Below the pieces are notes generated by a model. That model worked only from the letters and a program-made list of their open reading frames with translations, had not been told where the DNA came from and made no database searches. This document shows, one piece after another, positions 1-11,122 of a stretch of 64,000 nucleotides of DNA. How positions within the stretch are numbered: position 1 is the stretch's first letter; each line of letters opens with the position of its first letter. The DNA comes from Haliclona indistincta (lineage: Eukaryota > Porifera > Demospongiae > Haplosclerida > Chalinidae): NCBI GenBank assembly GCA_964017065.1, contig OZ024790.1, positions 12,460,703-12,524,702 on the forward strand. The letters run 5' to 3'. The position numbers and the translations under genes are program-made.

Positions 1-82
1 ACAGGAGTACTCCATATATGAGTGGACTGTCTCACTTGAACCTCTAGTGGTCAGTGAGACACAGTGTACCCATGATTTAAAA

Positions 83-368
<286 letters not shown>

Positions 369-467
369 CGTTCCAAGTACTGATTTTCCAGTTCAAGATC
401 CTTCTCCATACAGACGGACAGGTACATGAGACGTTTTCTATCCAGATCTACAATATCACGAGAAGGG
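369..467 (-). other. possible extra exon of the LRR gene
   Basis: On the minus strand an AG acceptor near 468 is followed by about 33 codons of normal composition (reading DPSRDIVDLDRKRLMYL and onward). They end exactly where GTGTGT of the CA microsatellite would act as the donor. It lies downstream of the leucine-rich-repeat gene on the same strand. The codon phase does not match the last clear exon of that gene, so membership is doubtful. If real, a microsatellite supplies the 5' splice site. Confidence 0.3.
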
Positions 468-905
468 TCTGATAATATTGAGCACACAGTAAGACCCCTC
501 ACCAATATTGTGTGAGCACTGGAGTGGAAACCTTGTCATCATGTGAGTGGTCTGGATAAATGAAACATTCTCGAATAAAGGATCTGACAACTTAGCAAGA
601 TTGTCAGCAAATGATTGATAACTATTTTATCTGATTAACACATCTTAAATACAAGTACTTTAATATTAATGAATAATTATTATAGTTAAATTGATTACAT
701 GAATATTAACAGTTTGCCTATCAAGGCTGTGTTGAATAACAAAGAATTCTACTTAATATAATCGTGGACAGGAGCATCAGCTAATTAGTCAATACCAGTC
801 GACGAAAACCTGAAAATCAGCACATTTTGAGTAGTTAGAGATTACATGCATAATTTTTATTTTAAATTTATCGGCTTGCTTTGAATTAGTATTATTCTAT
901 GGTTA

Positions 906-1028
906 TTATTTATTGCTAACCCGTTCTCCGTAAACTCCAGTCACAATGAGATTCTTGAGATTGGATGGAGTGAAGAGATTTGTTGAAGACAATTTGGGTC
1001 TCTGAAGAGAGGGAGGGAGGGAGGGAGA

Positions 1029-1109
<81 letters not shown>

Positions 1110-1155
1110 AGAGAGAGAGAGAAGAGAGAGAGGATGGGAGAGAGGATGGGAGAGA

Positions 1156-1205
<50 letters not shown>

Positions 1206-2504
1206 AGAGAGGATGGGAGAGAGGATGGGAGAGAGTGTGTGAGAGAGAAGAGAGAGCTCAAGTAGAGTTGTAGAGTACATCACCCACCACAGGACGAGCT
1301 GAAGATGCACTGTCTATGAAGAACTGCTTCATTTGCTTCCGTTCACCAGCTGAATGGTGAAGACAAGATTAGGATGATTAGCAGTAGAAACATACAGAAA
1401 GGAAATCATTACAAGGAAGTTTAGCTACCTAGAACTAGAATAATAGGAAATAGACAGACATGAAGAAGTTGTTAAAGTTCACAAACAGGAAGAAATAAAA
1501 CACTCACTGACTCACTCACCCACCCACCCACTCACTCATTCACTCACTCACTCACTCACTCACTCACTCATTCACTCACTCATTCACTCACTTACCCACC
1601 CACCCACCCACCCACCCACTCACTCACTCATTCACTCACTCACTCACCCACCCACCCACCCACTCACTCACTCACTCACTCACTCACTAACCCACTCACT
1701 CACCTGTGATCAGCTGTCCATCCAGCATCCATAGATTTGGAAGAATACTGATTACATGAGCACGGTCTGAACAAAATGAAATGCAGTACTACAAGTGTCC
1801 ATATATCCCATGCTCTCTCATGCTCTCTCATGCTTCAGTCATCAGTACAAACTCACAGTTAGGGTCGCTGTCAAGATTAGGGCAACCGGCTAAGGTCAAT
1901 CTCAGCAGGTGAATGTGCATCAATCTTTGAAGATCTTGCCATTCCAGAGCATTGTAGCCAAGTACCAGTGACCCCAGTACTGGGAACCGGGACAGCCCAT
2001 GGAGCGCTCGTACCTATAATAGCAGAAAACAAGAAAGTCATGCCCAAATTCTAAAGCATCTTAGAGAGGGAGGGAGAGAGGGAGAGGGAGAGAGAGAGAC
2101 ACCTTGTTTCCAGTCAGGTCAATGTTCCACAGTTCACGACAGCATTCAACATCTCTGACAACAGCTAGGCAGTTCTCTCTGAGCACTAATGTCTGTACTC
2201 GGGTGCAACACTCCAGTCTCTCCAAGTCAACTGAGAAGCGATTTGTTTACATAACGACAAGCTACACCCACAGCCATGCCGACCACCCACGCACCTATAT
2301 TCTTGCCCGACAAATCCAGGTAGGTTGCTTCGTCAGGCGGGCAAGCCGCTGCCTTCTTCAGAAGCTATACGAAAAAGAAGACACGTTTATTCACACAAGA
2401 TGATTTCAAATTTGAAGTTAACAGTTGGATAGAAATTGGGTTATATATACGAGCTGCGTGTAACGAAGCGTTCTGTTGTTCCTTACCTGGACTGTTATCC
2501 TCAT
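906..2504 (-). CDS. small leucine-rich-repeat protein
   Basis: Seven exons join in phase: 2504-2487, 2364-2295, 2230-2103, 2013-1857, 1766-1704, 1349-1288 and 1001-906, giving about 197 residues. The protein has four or five leucine-rich repeats (LDLSGKNI, VQTLVLREN, LWNIDLTGNK, LGSLVLGYN, LRLTLAGCP). An LRR-cap segment DPNYRAHVISILPNLWMLDG follows, then a charged helix (GERKQMKQFF). This SDS22-like LRR plus cap layout is common in ciliary and cytoplasmic scaffold proteins. I do not recognise the exact orthologue. The last exon could instead be spliced at 921 to further exons to the left, so the C-terminus is uncertain. Intron 6 holds a GA-rich repeat and intron 5 an ACTC-rich one. No signal peptide or membrane segment is visible. 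Its start lies about 175 bp from the 3' end of TYW2 on the same strand. Confidence 0.7.
1016..1253. repeat. GA-rich microsatellite (GAGAGG family)
   Basis: Purine-only GA/GGAGA repeat containing two copies of a longer block with GGATGGGAGAGAGTGTGTGAG. It lies in the last intron of the LRR gene. Open frames here are low-complexity artefacts. Confidence 0.95.
1501..1703. repeat. (ACTC)n/(ACCC)n microsatellite
   Basis: About 200 bases of ACTC and CCAC tetranucleotides, inside an intron of the LRR gene on the minus strand and ending at the GTGAGT donor of its fifth exon. Confidence 0.95.
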
Positions 2505-2679
2505 GGCAACAATCTGCTCGCTACTAGCAGCTTGCTGGTTCAAACTCCATGAACTCCGTCTCGCTCTCCACCATTACATGTACCACCTGCAGAGATGCCG
2601 CGCCCGTGAGACCCGCCCATATCCATTAGAAAACGCGCGCGCGGGGACCGTCAATATTTAGCGGGAAAATGAAGTGAAT

Positions 2680-4296
2680 TCATAAAAGTCTTGGTCTGCA
2701 TTCTAAATCTACAACAATGTGGTCCACATGAGGTGCATAGGACTTGACACACTCGACATGTCTGATTGTCACTGTCCAATGCTTTCCACCACGATGAGTG
2801 TTTAGTAAAATTGATGCAATTTTCGAAGAAACTGTTTCTGCACAGCAACGCCACGATAATGAGATATCTGAAGGCAAGTCTTTGAACACAGCAGTTTCTA
2901 GACTGTGAGACGTTGTCTTTTCTTCTTGATTCAGGTTATCAGAGAACTGTTGGTGCCTGGTGTCCACATTGATGTGTATGTGCAACCACCCTCCTGTAGC
3001 TGGTTTCAGGCATGCACAGGCTGTGGGCCAGCTCCTCTCACTAGTGGGAATAAGCCCAAGAATAACACGATCTGCAATACCTTTAGGGGCTTCCTAGCAA
3101 GAAATCATTGAAAACAAGGTGGATGAATAAGATGTTAATTTGTTCTATTGAAAAATTAATGTTTCAAATTCAAAGGACAAGGAATTGGGTTAAGAGGAAC
3201 AAAATTAAATAGCTTGGTTTTAGGGACAAGAAGGTTGGTTTGTATTGACAATGCAAATCTCATTACAGATCAAAATAGCAAACAATCCCAAACATCTTTG
3301 GTGAAAGAATCCCACTCACTCACTTGTATGTTATCTCCACAATGAATCACACATCTATCAGCTACTCCATTTGCGACCAGACCTCGCTTTAACCCTTCTA
3401 CTGCTGCTTCATTCCAGTCACAAGCATGCAGCATTCTAGCTCGGCCATGGACTAAGATGGGCAGAGTGAAATATCCCACGCCTGCAAAAAGATCAACGAC
3501 GGTCTCCCCACGACAATCCAGACCAGCCATTCTCAGTTTCTCTGTGATATTGCCAGCACTAAACATACATCTAGTCACATCAAAAATATATTTGACACCA
3601 TTGTCACGATGCTCCACCCACCCATGCTCTCCGAGAACGATTTGTACTTGAGGAGTGCGAAACCCATCCGGCGCTATGCGTTGTGATAATGCTATTCTAG
3701 AGCATTTCAATGATTCGGCAATTGACTGCCATAAACCAGGCACTTCTTCCCAAAGAGGATCTGAGAAAGCGTCTCGAAAGACCACCATGTCTGAGTGACG
3801 TAACCAGGTGGTTGGAATTTCAGACAAAAGCTTGTTCTTTTGACACATGGTCAAGTTGTGTTTCTCAAGAAATTGTAAAACTGTTGTTTTTAATGCGACA
3901 GTTTGAAGGACAGATTTAGCCAGTTTCGATGGGGGTAGAAAAGCATGTCCCAGTCTAAATTGAGGTTTGTTTTTGGGTTTGCAAGTGGGCAATGATGTGG
4001 TGTGACTCAATATTCTAGGAAGAACAGGGAGGGCAAATTGTCTACCCTCTGTTTCAGAACGTGAAATGATTCTGGATTTATCATAAAGATTCTCAGATCC
4101 CAGCAGAGTCCTTGAGTGATAAAAAATAAAGAAACGAATGATTGTGAATGCACATATAATGTACTAGCTCGCCGCAGCGGCCAATTGCAACTAACTTTAT
4201 TCGCTTAACATCGTTCGCTTCTTCGACAAAGACTACCAGATCCGTGGCTTCACATGCTTCAGAGCTGCTCTCGGAGCTGCTGTGCTCGACTGCCAT
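2680..4296 (-). CDS. TRMT12: TYW2/TRMT12, tRNA wybutosine-synthesising acp-transferase
   Basis: Three exons (4296-4196, 4110-3324, 3093-2680) join in phase to 433 residues. The protein belongs to the Trm5/TYW2 class I SAM-binding family. The family transfers the 3-amino-3-carboxypropyl group of SAM to the tricyclic base at position 37 of tRNA-Phe during wybutosine synthesis. Visible signatures are the SAM loop VVDLFAGVGYFTLP, the acidic DWNEAA after the next strand, the GLIPTSERSWPTA segment and the C-terminal HVECVKSYAPHVDHI block. The N-terminus shows the family's YDKSR and ALPVLP motifs. The ATG at 4296 was chosen because only a GTTAGT donor at 4195 gives the right codon phase into exon 2. 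Length is close to animal orthologues. It is divergently paired with ZRANB2, with starts 99 bp apart. Confidence 0.93.
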
Positions 4297-4395
4297 TTTC
4301 CACGGGGGCTGAAATTTTAACCTCGACACGACAAGATGGCGTTCTCGTGAAACGCCTCTTTTTGGTCTCTCTTCTTGACCGTTTGTACTGGGAAA
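4297..4395. promoter_or_regulatory. shared divergent promoter TYW2/ZRANB2
   Basis: Only 99 bp separate the two start codons on opposite strands. The stretch contains CAAGATGGCG, matching the known YY1-type initiator/5'UTR element, and no TATA box. It must hold the core promoters or 5' leaders of both genes unless an untranslated exon lies elsewhere. Confidence 0.6.
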
Positions 4396-7289
4396 ATGGC
4401 GAAGAAACTAAAGGTTAACGAAGGTGACTGGATTTGTAGTGAGAAAAGGTTCGAAACAGCATGAAGACATGTTAAATTGCATCAATTTGAACACATGTGC
4501 TCCCACAGCTGTGGAAACATCAATTTTTCATGGCGAACAAAATGCAACAAATGTGGAAGAGGTACTGTATTCAAGGTCTATTCTTTTCAAATGATTTTTT
4601 CTTCTCAGATAAAGGCAAAGTAGATACATTTAAAAAGACTGGCGCTGAAATCGGCAAAAATGCAGCTGGTAAGAGTGGAGGACTATTCAGCTGTGAAGAC
4701 TGGCAGTGTAGCATGTGAGCTGACAGACCCTTACTAAATTTTACTTAATTTTCAATTTTTGTGTTTGATATTCTCAAATTTTGTACAGGTGTGGTAATGT
4801 GAATTGGGCGCGGAGGTCAGAGTGTAATGTTTGCCAACACCCCAAGTATAATCGTATTGAGGCACGCACTGGTGAGATATGTCTCTATGGCTGTAGTAAA
4901 ATGTGTTTAAAAGGTTGTTGCTAAGCAACACTATTTGTTGTAGCGGCTTGCATGGATGCCCTATGAACCATCTACTATAGGATATTAGGATTGTAGCTTT
5001 TTGTTTTGACAGCTAGCACCCTGTAAGTATGTAAGCCTTCATACCTTAGCCATCACCTCCTGACCTGTTCAGTACCACATTCTTGGATACTGCAGTGGTG
5101 TAATTAAAAATCCACTAGCAAAAACTGATTCTCAACTCAGATTCACCTGAGTCGCGTTCCAATACTTGCAACTGGGAATTTTAAATAATTATAGAAGCTC
5201 TTCTTGAAGTAGGGACGAGTGTTACTATCGGAATATTGACTCGTGCATGACTTATTATCTACAGAGAACGGTTTATAATGGAACTGAGAATATCTGCAAT
5301 ATCTTGATTTGATGCATGAATATGCAAATCAGTGGACACACCTTGAGGGACATTACTTCATATTTCTATTGTGTGATTATACCAAGTACAATTAATTTCC
5401 TGTTTGTGGGTTTTTTTCATTTTCAATTAACTTGAACCTATTTATTCAGCCATTGATCGGTCGGTGTCTCCCAATCTTGTATGTTGCGTTCCCAAAAATG
5501 GACCTCCCTTGAAATGTGGTAGTCTACCGTGTAGTTTAACCCTTTGATCATATAGCGCAGATGTCCATCAGTGGTTTTGTACATAATTATTTCTTGTCCC
5601 ACAGTTCATTCATTCCTCTCTATTTCTGGTTTCATGATTATGTAATGAGTGTAGCAGGCTATAAATTAACCCCTGAGCATCTGAATTAGTTGTACATTTG
5701 AATTACATGCGTTTATTTAGTTACAAGCATTGGAAATGCAAAAAGAAATTCTGTCTGTATTGGAAAATAAATTGTATACTTAATGCCAGGAGGTCCCAGA
5801 AAGAAAAATTACCGACCCCAGGCCAAAAAGTGGGTGGGTGGGTTGAGAGGGTTTTTACACAAAAAGTCATTTTGCGTAAATTTTAGCCACAACAACTCTG
5901 GTGCACTTTAGAGTATTTTTGCAGGTTCTTGACACCAGAGGAGGTCCATATCATGCGGATATAACTTGCTTTTGTTATTATTTACAGTGTGACACTGGAG
6001 GCGTGGCTAGCATGCATAGCTGGTCCTGAGCCAGGCAGTCATTCTACTCACCAGCTTCTGCAGTAGATTCAGCTGCACTCAGCTCTTGAGTGTTGTTCTT
6101 CCGTCGAAAGAAGCTATTCTATCGTGGAGTTTTAGCAGCATCGGGTGCTTTTCTGTGACGAGCAATGCGCTTGTGCTCTGAAACGTGGTAGTCGCGCTTA
6201 ATCTTGGCTACATTCACAGCGGTAGTGCCGTCGCTTTCTGGTCTCTGCTGCTGGAGCAGTGTTCTGCATGATCGCGATCGATACAAGGCTGACGCACACG
6301 CGCTATCGACAACGAGCTACGTGTACGCGATCGTCTCAATCGTCATCTTTTCATGAATATTAATTAGTTTGACTTGTGAATATCATTATATGACACGTTA
6401 TGACGTAGTGGGTTGGTGGGTATTGGGGCTATGTAAAAAACCAGCCTGGGGTCGAAAATTTCCGCCACTGGAACCCCCTGCTTAATGCGGGCTAAAAATG
6501 AAAATACTTTTGTTTTGACGTTCTTTGTGTGTGTGCTCATGTGCAGGTTTGGGAGGAGGCTACTGTGAAAGAGACAATGTGGAATACATCGACAGAGAAG
6601 AGTCTGACGATGAAATTGATGAGGTAAGCCAAAACACCAAATTCGCTTGTGTGTTGCAACTGCACCACTTTTGTAGTTTGGACGAAAGAAAAAGAAATTC
6701 AGAAAAAAATCAGACAACCATGAAAAGGTATGTTTTAGCTGAAGTGCAACTTGACTATTGCTATGTTATTTTTGCTCAGAAAAAAGAGGAGGAGAAACAG
6801 GATGAAGAGGAAGAGGAAGATGATGAAAGTGTAGATTTGTCGAAGTATGAACTAGTGGACAGTGATGCTGAGGGGGACAGTGATGCTGACGTGTCAAAAT
6901 ACGACCTAGCCACCAGCGACGCTGAGGATAATCAAAGCGAACAAAAAACTTCTGTCTCAGCAGGAGGCCGCGTGGTTGGGTAATTGATGCATAATAAAGG
7001 GGCTATTTATTGAGCTATGTGGTCTTTTAGATCATCTAAAGAATCCTCCAGTTCAACTGGACGAAGTTCAAGGTCTCGTTCGAAAGAGCGGAGACGATCT
7101 CGTTCCAGTTCCAGGGAAAGAAGACATTCTCGTTCCCGTTCTAGGTCTCCACGTCACTGGAGGAGGTCTCGTTCCCGGTCAAGATCACCTAGAAGGCATC
7201 ACAGACGTTCGAATCGGTCTCGTTCGAGATCGAGAGAAAGAAGACGCAGCTACCGATCCAGATCAAGGTCTAGGGAGCGCCATTACTGA
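4396..7289 (+). CDS. ZRANB2: ZRANB2, RanBP2-type zinc-finger SR-like splicing factor
   Basis: Eight exons join in phase: 4396-4448, 4509-4561, 4609-4714, 4789-4871, 6547-6623, 6677-6727, 6780-6979 and 7031-7289, giving 293 residues. Two RanBP2-type zinc fingers (DWICSEKSCGNINF...CNKC and DWQCSMCGNVNWARR...CNVC) bind single-stranded RNA GGU motifs in the family. They are followed by the conserved NVEYIDREESD, a basic stretch, an acidic region with two SKYEL/SKYDL repeats, and a C-terminal Arg-Ser domain. This order matches animal ZRANB2, a nuclear alternative-splicing regulator of about 330 residues. The exon 7/8 join uses GTAATT at 6980; without it the protein would stop before the RS domain, so retaining that intron would yield an RS-less form. 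Intron 4 is unusually long (1.67 kb). Confidence 0.95.
5985..6357. other. GC-richer island inside ZRANB2 intron 4
   Basis: This 370-bp stretch is richer in GC and CpG than the surrounding AT-rich intron. On the minus strand it carries a coding-like reading (VNVAKIKRDYHVSEHKR...) interrupted by a stop near 6120, with a GGTGAG donor-like site after it. It may be a decayed gene fragment or a regulatory island. No homologue is recognised. Confidence 0.3.
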
Positions 7290-7698
7290 GGCATGATGGA
7301 GTCGGGTAACAGGTGTCTATAATAACAAGTGCTTGAAATGAAACCATACACTACTTGACTGTAACCTAACACTGTTATGGCCTTGTGCCTACTGTGCATG
7401 AATATCATTACTTCTCATGCCTTCATTAACACAGTTTTTCTCTCCCACACATTCTGTCTCACAACACTACAGGTCAGTAACTCCTCTTGTTGATTCTACC
7501 TGTGTCCCAAGGGAACTTGCTATAAACTGTACTGTGTGTGTCATGTGTTCATTCTAGCTTTTTTGATCAAATACGAGAATAAGTCAAAATTTGTGCATAT
7601 TTACACACACAAAGTGAACGTATATATAATACAATGTCACACGTGATTTAGTAGTACGGAGTTCTGTCGGTGGTGGTAAAGTTCTATCGGGAGTTTGT
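7290..7698. other. convergent 3' region of ZRANB2 and GLIS
   Basis: No coding potential. It holds the 3' untranslated regions of two convergent genes. No repeat or RNA gene was recognised. Confidence 0.6.
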
Positions 7699-10600
7699 CT
7701 AGTATTGCGGAGAAGGATGAGCGGTGTGGAAATGGGGTAGTGCAGTTTCTGCAGCAAGGAGGTGCTGCATTGACGCCATAGCTGTAGTGTTCATGTTAGC
7801 GATTGAGTCCTCGTATCTAGGAGGTGGGTGGTCAGGAATGTATGAGGGTATTTCACCAGGAGTAGCCACATCCATGTATGAGGAATATTGGCTGGTTGCT
7901 GGCGAAGGCACCAGGTGACCGGGCGACACTGTTAGCATCTGTTCTGGGCTGTGGGGGAATGTTTGAGCAGACTGGGTGTGTGCTGGTGATAAAGTGCTGT
8001 ATTCGACAGGCATTTGTGCTGACGTCATGTATGTCGTATTTGGTGTAAGTTGTGAGGAAGTGGTGTACTGTTGATGGTGTAGTAAGGGAGAGTGATTGTT
8101 GCCGGGTGAGCCCTGGGCTGATAGGCAGTAAGGAGAAGAAGGAGAAAGTTGTTTTAAGTGATCCATAGTGCATTGTTGGCCAGGAGCGATGTAAGGAGTT
8201 GGAGCAGGTGCGATGAATGTTACAGGTTGTTGCTGGTTCGTAACCGGGGAGTCAACTTGGCTAGTCGTTGACGTCTTTCTCCAGTTACGGTTCCTTGATA
8301 GCTTCATCTCTCTCTTGTGCGAATCGTGAACTCGATAACGGTTTGATTGCTGTACGCTTTGAATGGTGAGACATCCATTGAATGTCTCTCCACTTGCAGG
8401 CTCTTCATTGCGAGGCTGTGCATAGAGAAATTAGTCATCAGGTGGAGGGATAAATACAGTGGTCACTGACTACCTTTTTTCTTTGTTGGTTGTGGCTTCT
8501 TGCATGCTTCCTGAGTGAACTTGGGTCAGTGTACCTTTTGTCACAGCCAGGGAAGCTACAGGCATATGGTTTCTGGAAACACACAATGATAATTGATAGA
8601 ACAATACCAGGTCAAATTTGCTCACCTGTTCAATATGGGTTTTTTGATGTTTAGAACGATCGGAAGAGTTAGAGAAGGATTTGTTGCAACCAGCATATTG
8701 GCAGATGTACGGTTTCTCTCCAGTGTGAGTTCTCATGTGAATCTTCAAATTCTCAAGTCTTGAGAATGCTTTGTCACAGCCATGAAACTATAAAAAAGAG
8801 AGAGAGCTATGATTAAGATAATGCACGTGCAAGGTAGACTTCATGAATTTTAACAATCTGCAATGTTATTCACGACTTGTCTCGAGTATCAAAGCACACA
8901 AGTGTTGTTGTTCTTGTGTGTCCGTTTTCTATAACAATATTCACGATCCACCAGTTAGTGGTATTCAATATGTGAACACAATTGACACTTGGCGGCCGAA
9001 CGTCTGGCACATGATTAACATTTAGTGATCTCAACTTGTGACAGTGTAACAAAGCATTATCTAACAACCGACGGACATTATCATAAAAATTATGAGTTGT
9101 TTTCAATTTTTATAAGTGTTGTTGTGCATTTTATTCAAGTATTTCCTATTACCGTGTATTTATAACAACTGCCATTTGGCTAAATGTACGATTTTTGTAA
9201 ATCTACAGACTTGTTGTTTCAGCGCTAAGCCATAGTTTCAAATACTGGTTCACCGGTTCTACTTGGTATAACTTATATGTTATTCATAACAGACCATTGG
9301 GAAATGGAATCATGTCAAGAGGTGTTTGTAAACACCTCAATTGCTCCTTGGAATGCAAGGAATGGGCGTTGTTTTGTTTGTTAGTTATATCATCTCTAAT
9401 TTCTAGTATAATTACCATTATCGATTAAGTTTTAACTTTAACACTCACTCTGCATTTGTTGGGCTTCTCTCCTGAGTGGATTCGCATGTGAATGACCAGC
9501 TTGTATCTCGCATTGAACGGCTTTCCTTTTCGTGGGCAGTCTTTCCACTGGCAGGTGTACTCTTCCACGGCCCCCTTTTCGATGTGACTTCGCTCTATAT
9601 GCTGCACCAGTTCAGGAACACTGCCAAACTGGAGCACACATGCACCCCACTGACATAGCTGTGGATTGGATGGTTCTTGCTCCAGTGGACGGAGGTCTTG
9701 TTGAAGTTTACCAACGTTTGGATCAGCATAAAAATTAGCCCGTGTTGTAGTCATAGACTGGTAGTCCATTATTTCTGGAGAAGATCGCAAGTAGAGGTTG
9801 GTCTGTGACGTTTCCGATGAAGGCAAAGGGAGGTGCTGAAGCTTGCCAACTGGATGTCCTCTGAGAGTGATTTGTTTTGTGATAGTGGTATCAATTGTTC
9901 CTTCGGCGTAATTTTCGTTTCGCTCGATTGAAGTTTTTCGTTCTCTGATCAAATACTGCTGATGTAGCTGGGTGGGACTTGGGCCCAGTATATGCCCCAT
10001 TGCGCCTGGTGGGTTCGGAGAGAGAGTGACAAAATTTGGAGGAGGGTTTGGATTCATGACAGCAACTAGAGAGTTTGGAGAATTGCCGATGAGTGATCGA
10101 AAGTCAGCCAAGTCTGATAAAGGGGAGTAGGAAGGAGGACGTTTTCTAGGCTGCAGGCAGCTGGTGGATTGGAAGCCATCAAGTGTTGATCCAAAGTATG
10201 GAGAGAAGGAGTGGTAGGGAGAGAGCCCACATTCGTCCATCATATCTGGAAAACTGCCTGCTGTACAAAGAGGTTGCAGAGCTATTTTCCTACCAAAAGG
10301 GTTGTTGTGTGGATCACCAGAGAAAAGACGAGAGAGAGGAGATCGCGGGCTCCCCAAAGGGATGGAGGAGAGGTCAGAAAATGTCGGTGATTGAGGTTGG
10401 TAGGCACCTGGGTAGCCGTGTGCTTGAGGTAGCTGCAGCAAGTTTGGATTGCTTGCGTGCGAGAGCGGAGGCACTTGGCTGGTGAGACTAGACCTGTGCC
10501 ATCTTGGAGTCATGGTGGGGACTGCAAAGCTGTAGACTCCTTGCTGCTCGGCGTGCAGCTCGTTGAGCTTGCTTGCACCGCCATGTGGCTCGCTGAGCTT

Positions 10601-10816
10601 TCTGTATGGCTGCGTCTGGTGATAAGGACTTGGCAATCCACCGCCTAGAATGTTCGGAGATTGCGACAGCTGTGGTAGAGTGAATGATGATTGCTTGAGC
10701 GGCTCATCGGCAGCTGCTGGCAGCGGGGAGCTGGGATTAGGAGTGCCTCTCTCCACTGTCACAGTGGGCGGAACCATCGCTAGTTTGCGTCTCGGTTTCT
10801 CGTTGGTCTGTTGCAT
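7699..10816 (-). CDS. GLIS-type Kruppel-like zinc-finger transcription factor
   Basis: Four exons (10816-9449, 8787-8626, 8572-8474, 8415-7699) join in phase to 781 residues. A long Ser/Pro-rich N-terminus precedes five tandem C2H2 fingers from about residue 395. Finger 1 is CQWGAC..H..H and finger 2 [19 protein letters not shown]. The HSGEKPNKC and HTGEKPYIC linkers follow, and the last finger is [16 protein letters not shown]. The FNARYKL...HSGEKPNKC wording points to GLIS rather than GLI or ZIC, though all share the five-finger layout and bind GLI-like sites. The C-terminus is Ser/Thr/Gln-rich with a PPRYEDS motif of PPxY type, a possible WW-domain ligand. The start codon is the first ATG in the exon; an upstream non-coding exon near 10972-11010 is likely. 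It is divergently paired with GFER and convergent with ZRANB2. Confidence 0.9.
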
Positions 10817-10959
10817 CTTTCGCAGCAGGAGACTTTCCGGACGATGCACTGGAGAGGAAGACAGAGCAAGTATAGGAAGCTACTTGCAGACCATGCAACA
10901 ACAGGCTGCTACACTCGTGCAAAGCAACCTGGAAAATTGCTAAACTATCAGCTAGCTAG

Positions 10960-11122
10960 TGATCATACCTTATAGTCTCTGCAGACTGCAAGAACCAGAG
11001 GACTAGCAACACTGCATTGCAGCATCAACCTGCTTTATAACGAGCTGATTGCCACTAATGAATTAACTTAACAATCATTATTATGTTTATTTGTAATAAT
11101 TAATGTATAATTCATGTTCAAA
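10960..11122. promoter_or_regulatory. divergent promoter region GLIS/GFER
   Basis: On the minus strand a TATAAAG box (about 11031-11038) is followed 20-60 bases on by a short putative leader exon ending at a GTATGA donor (about 10972). On the plus strand the GFER ATG lies only about 90 bp away. Both genes therefore appear to be transcribed outward from this short interval. Confidence 0.45.
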
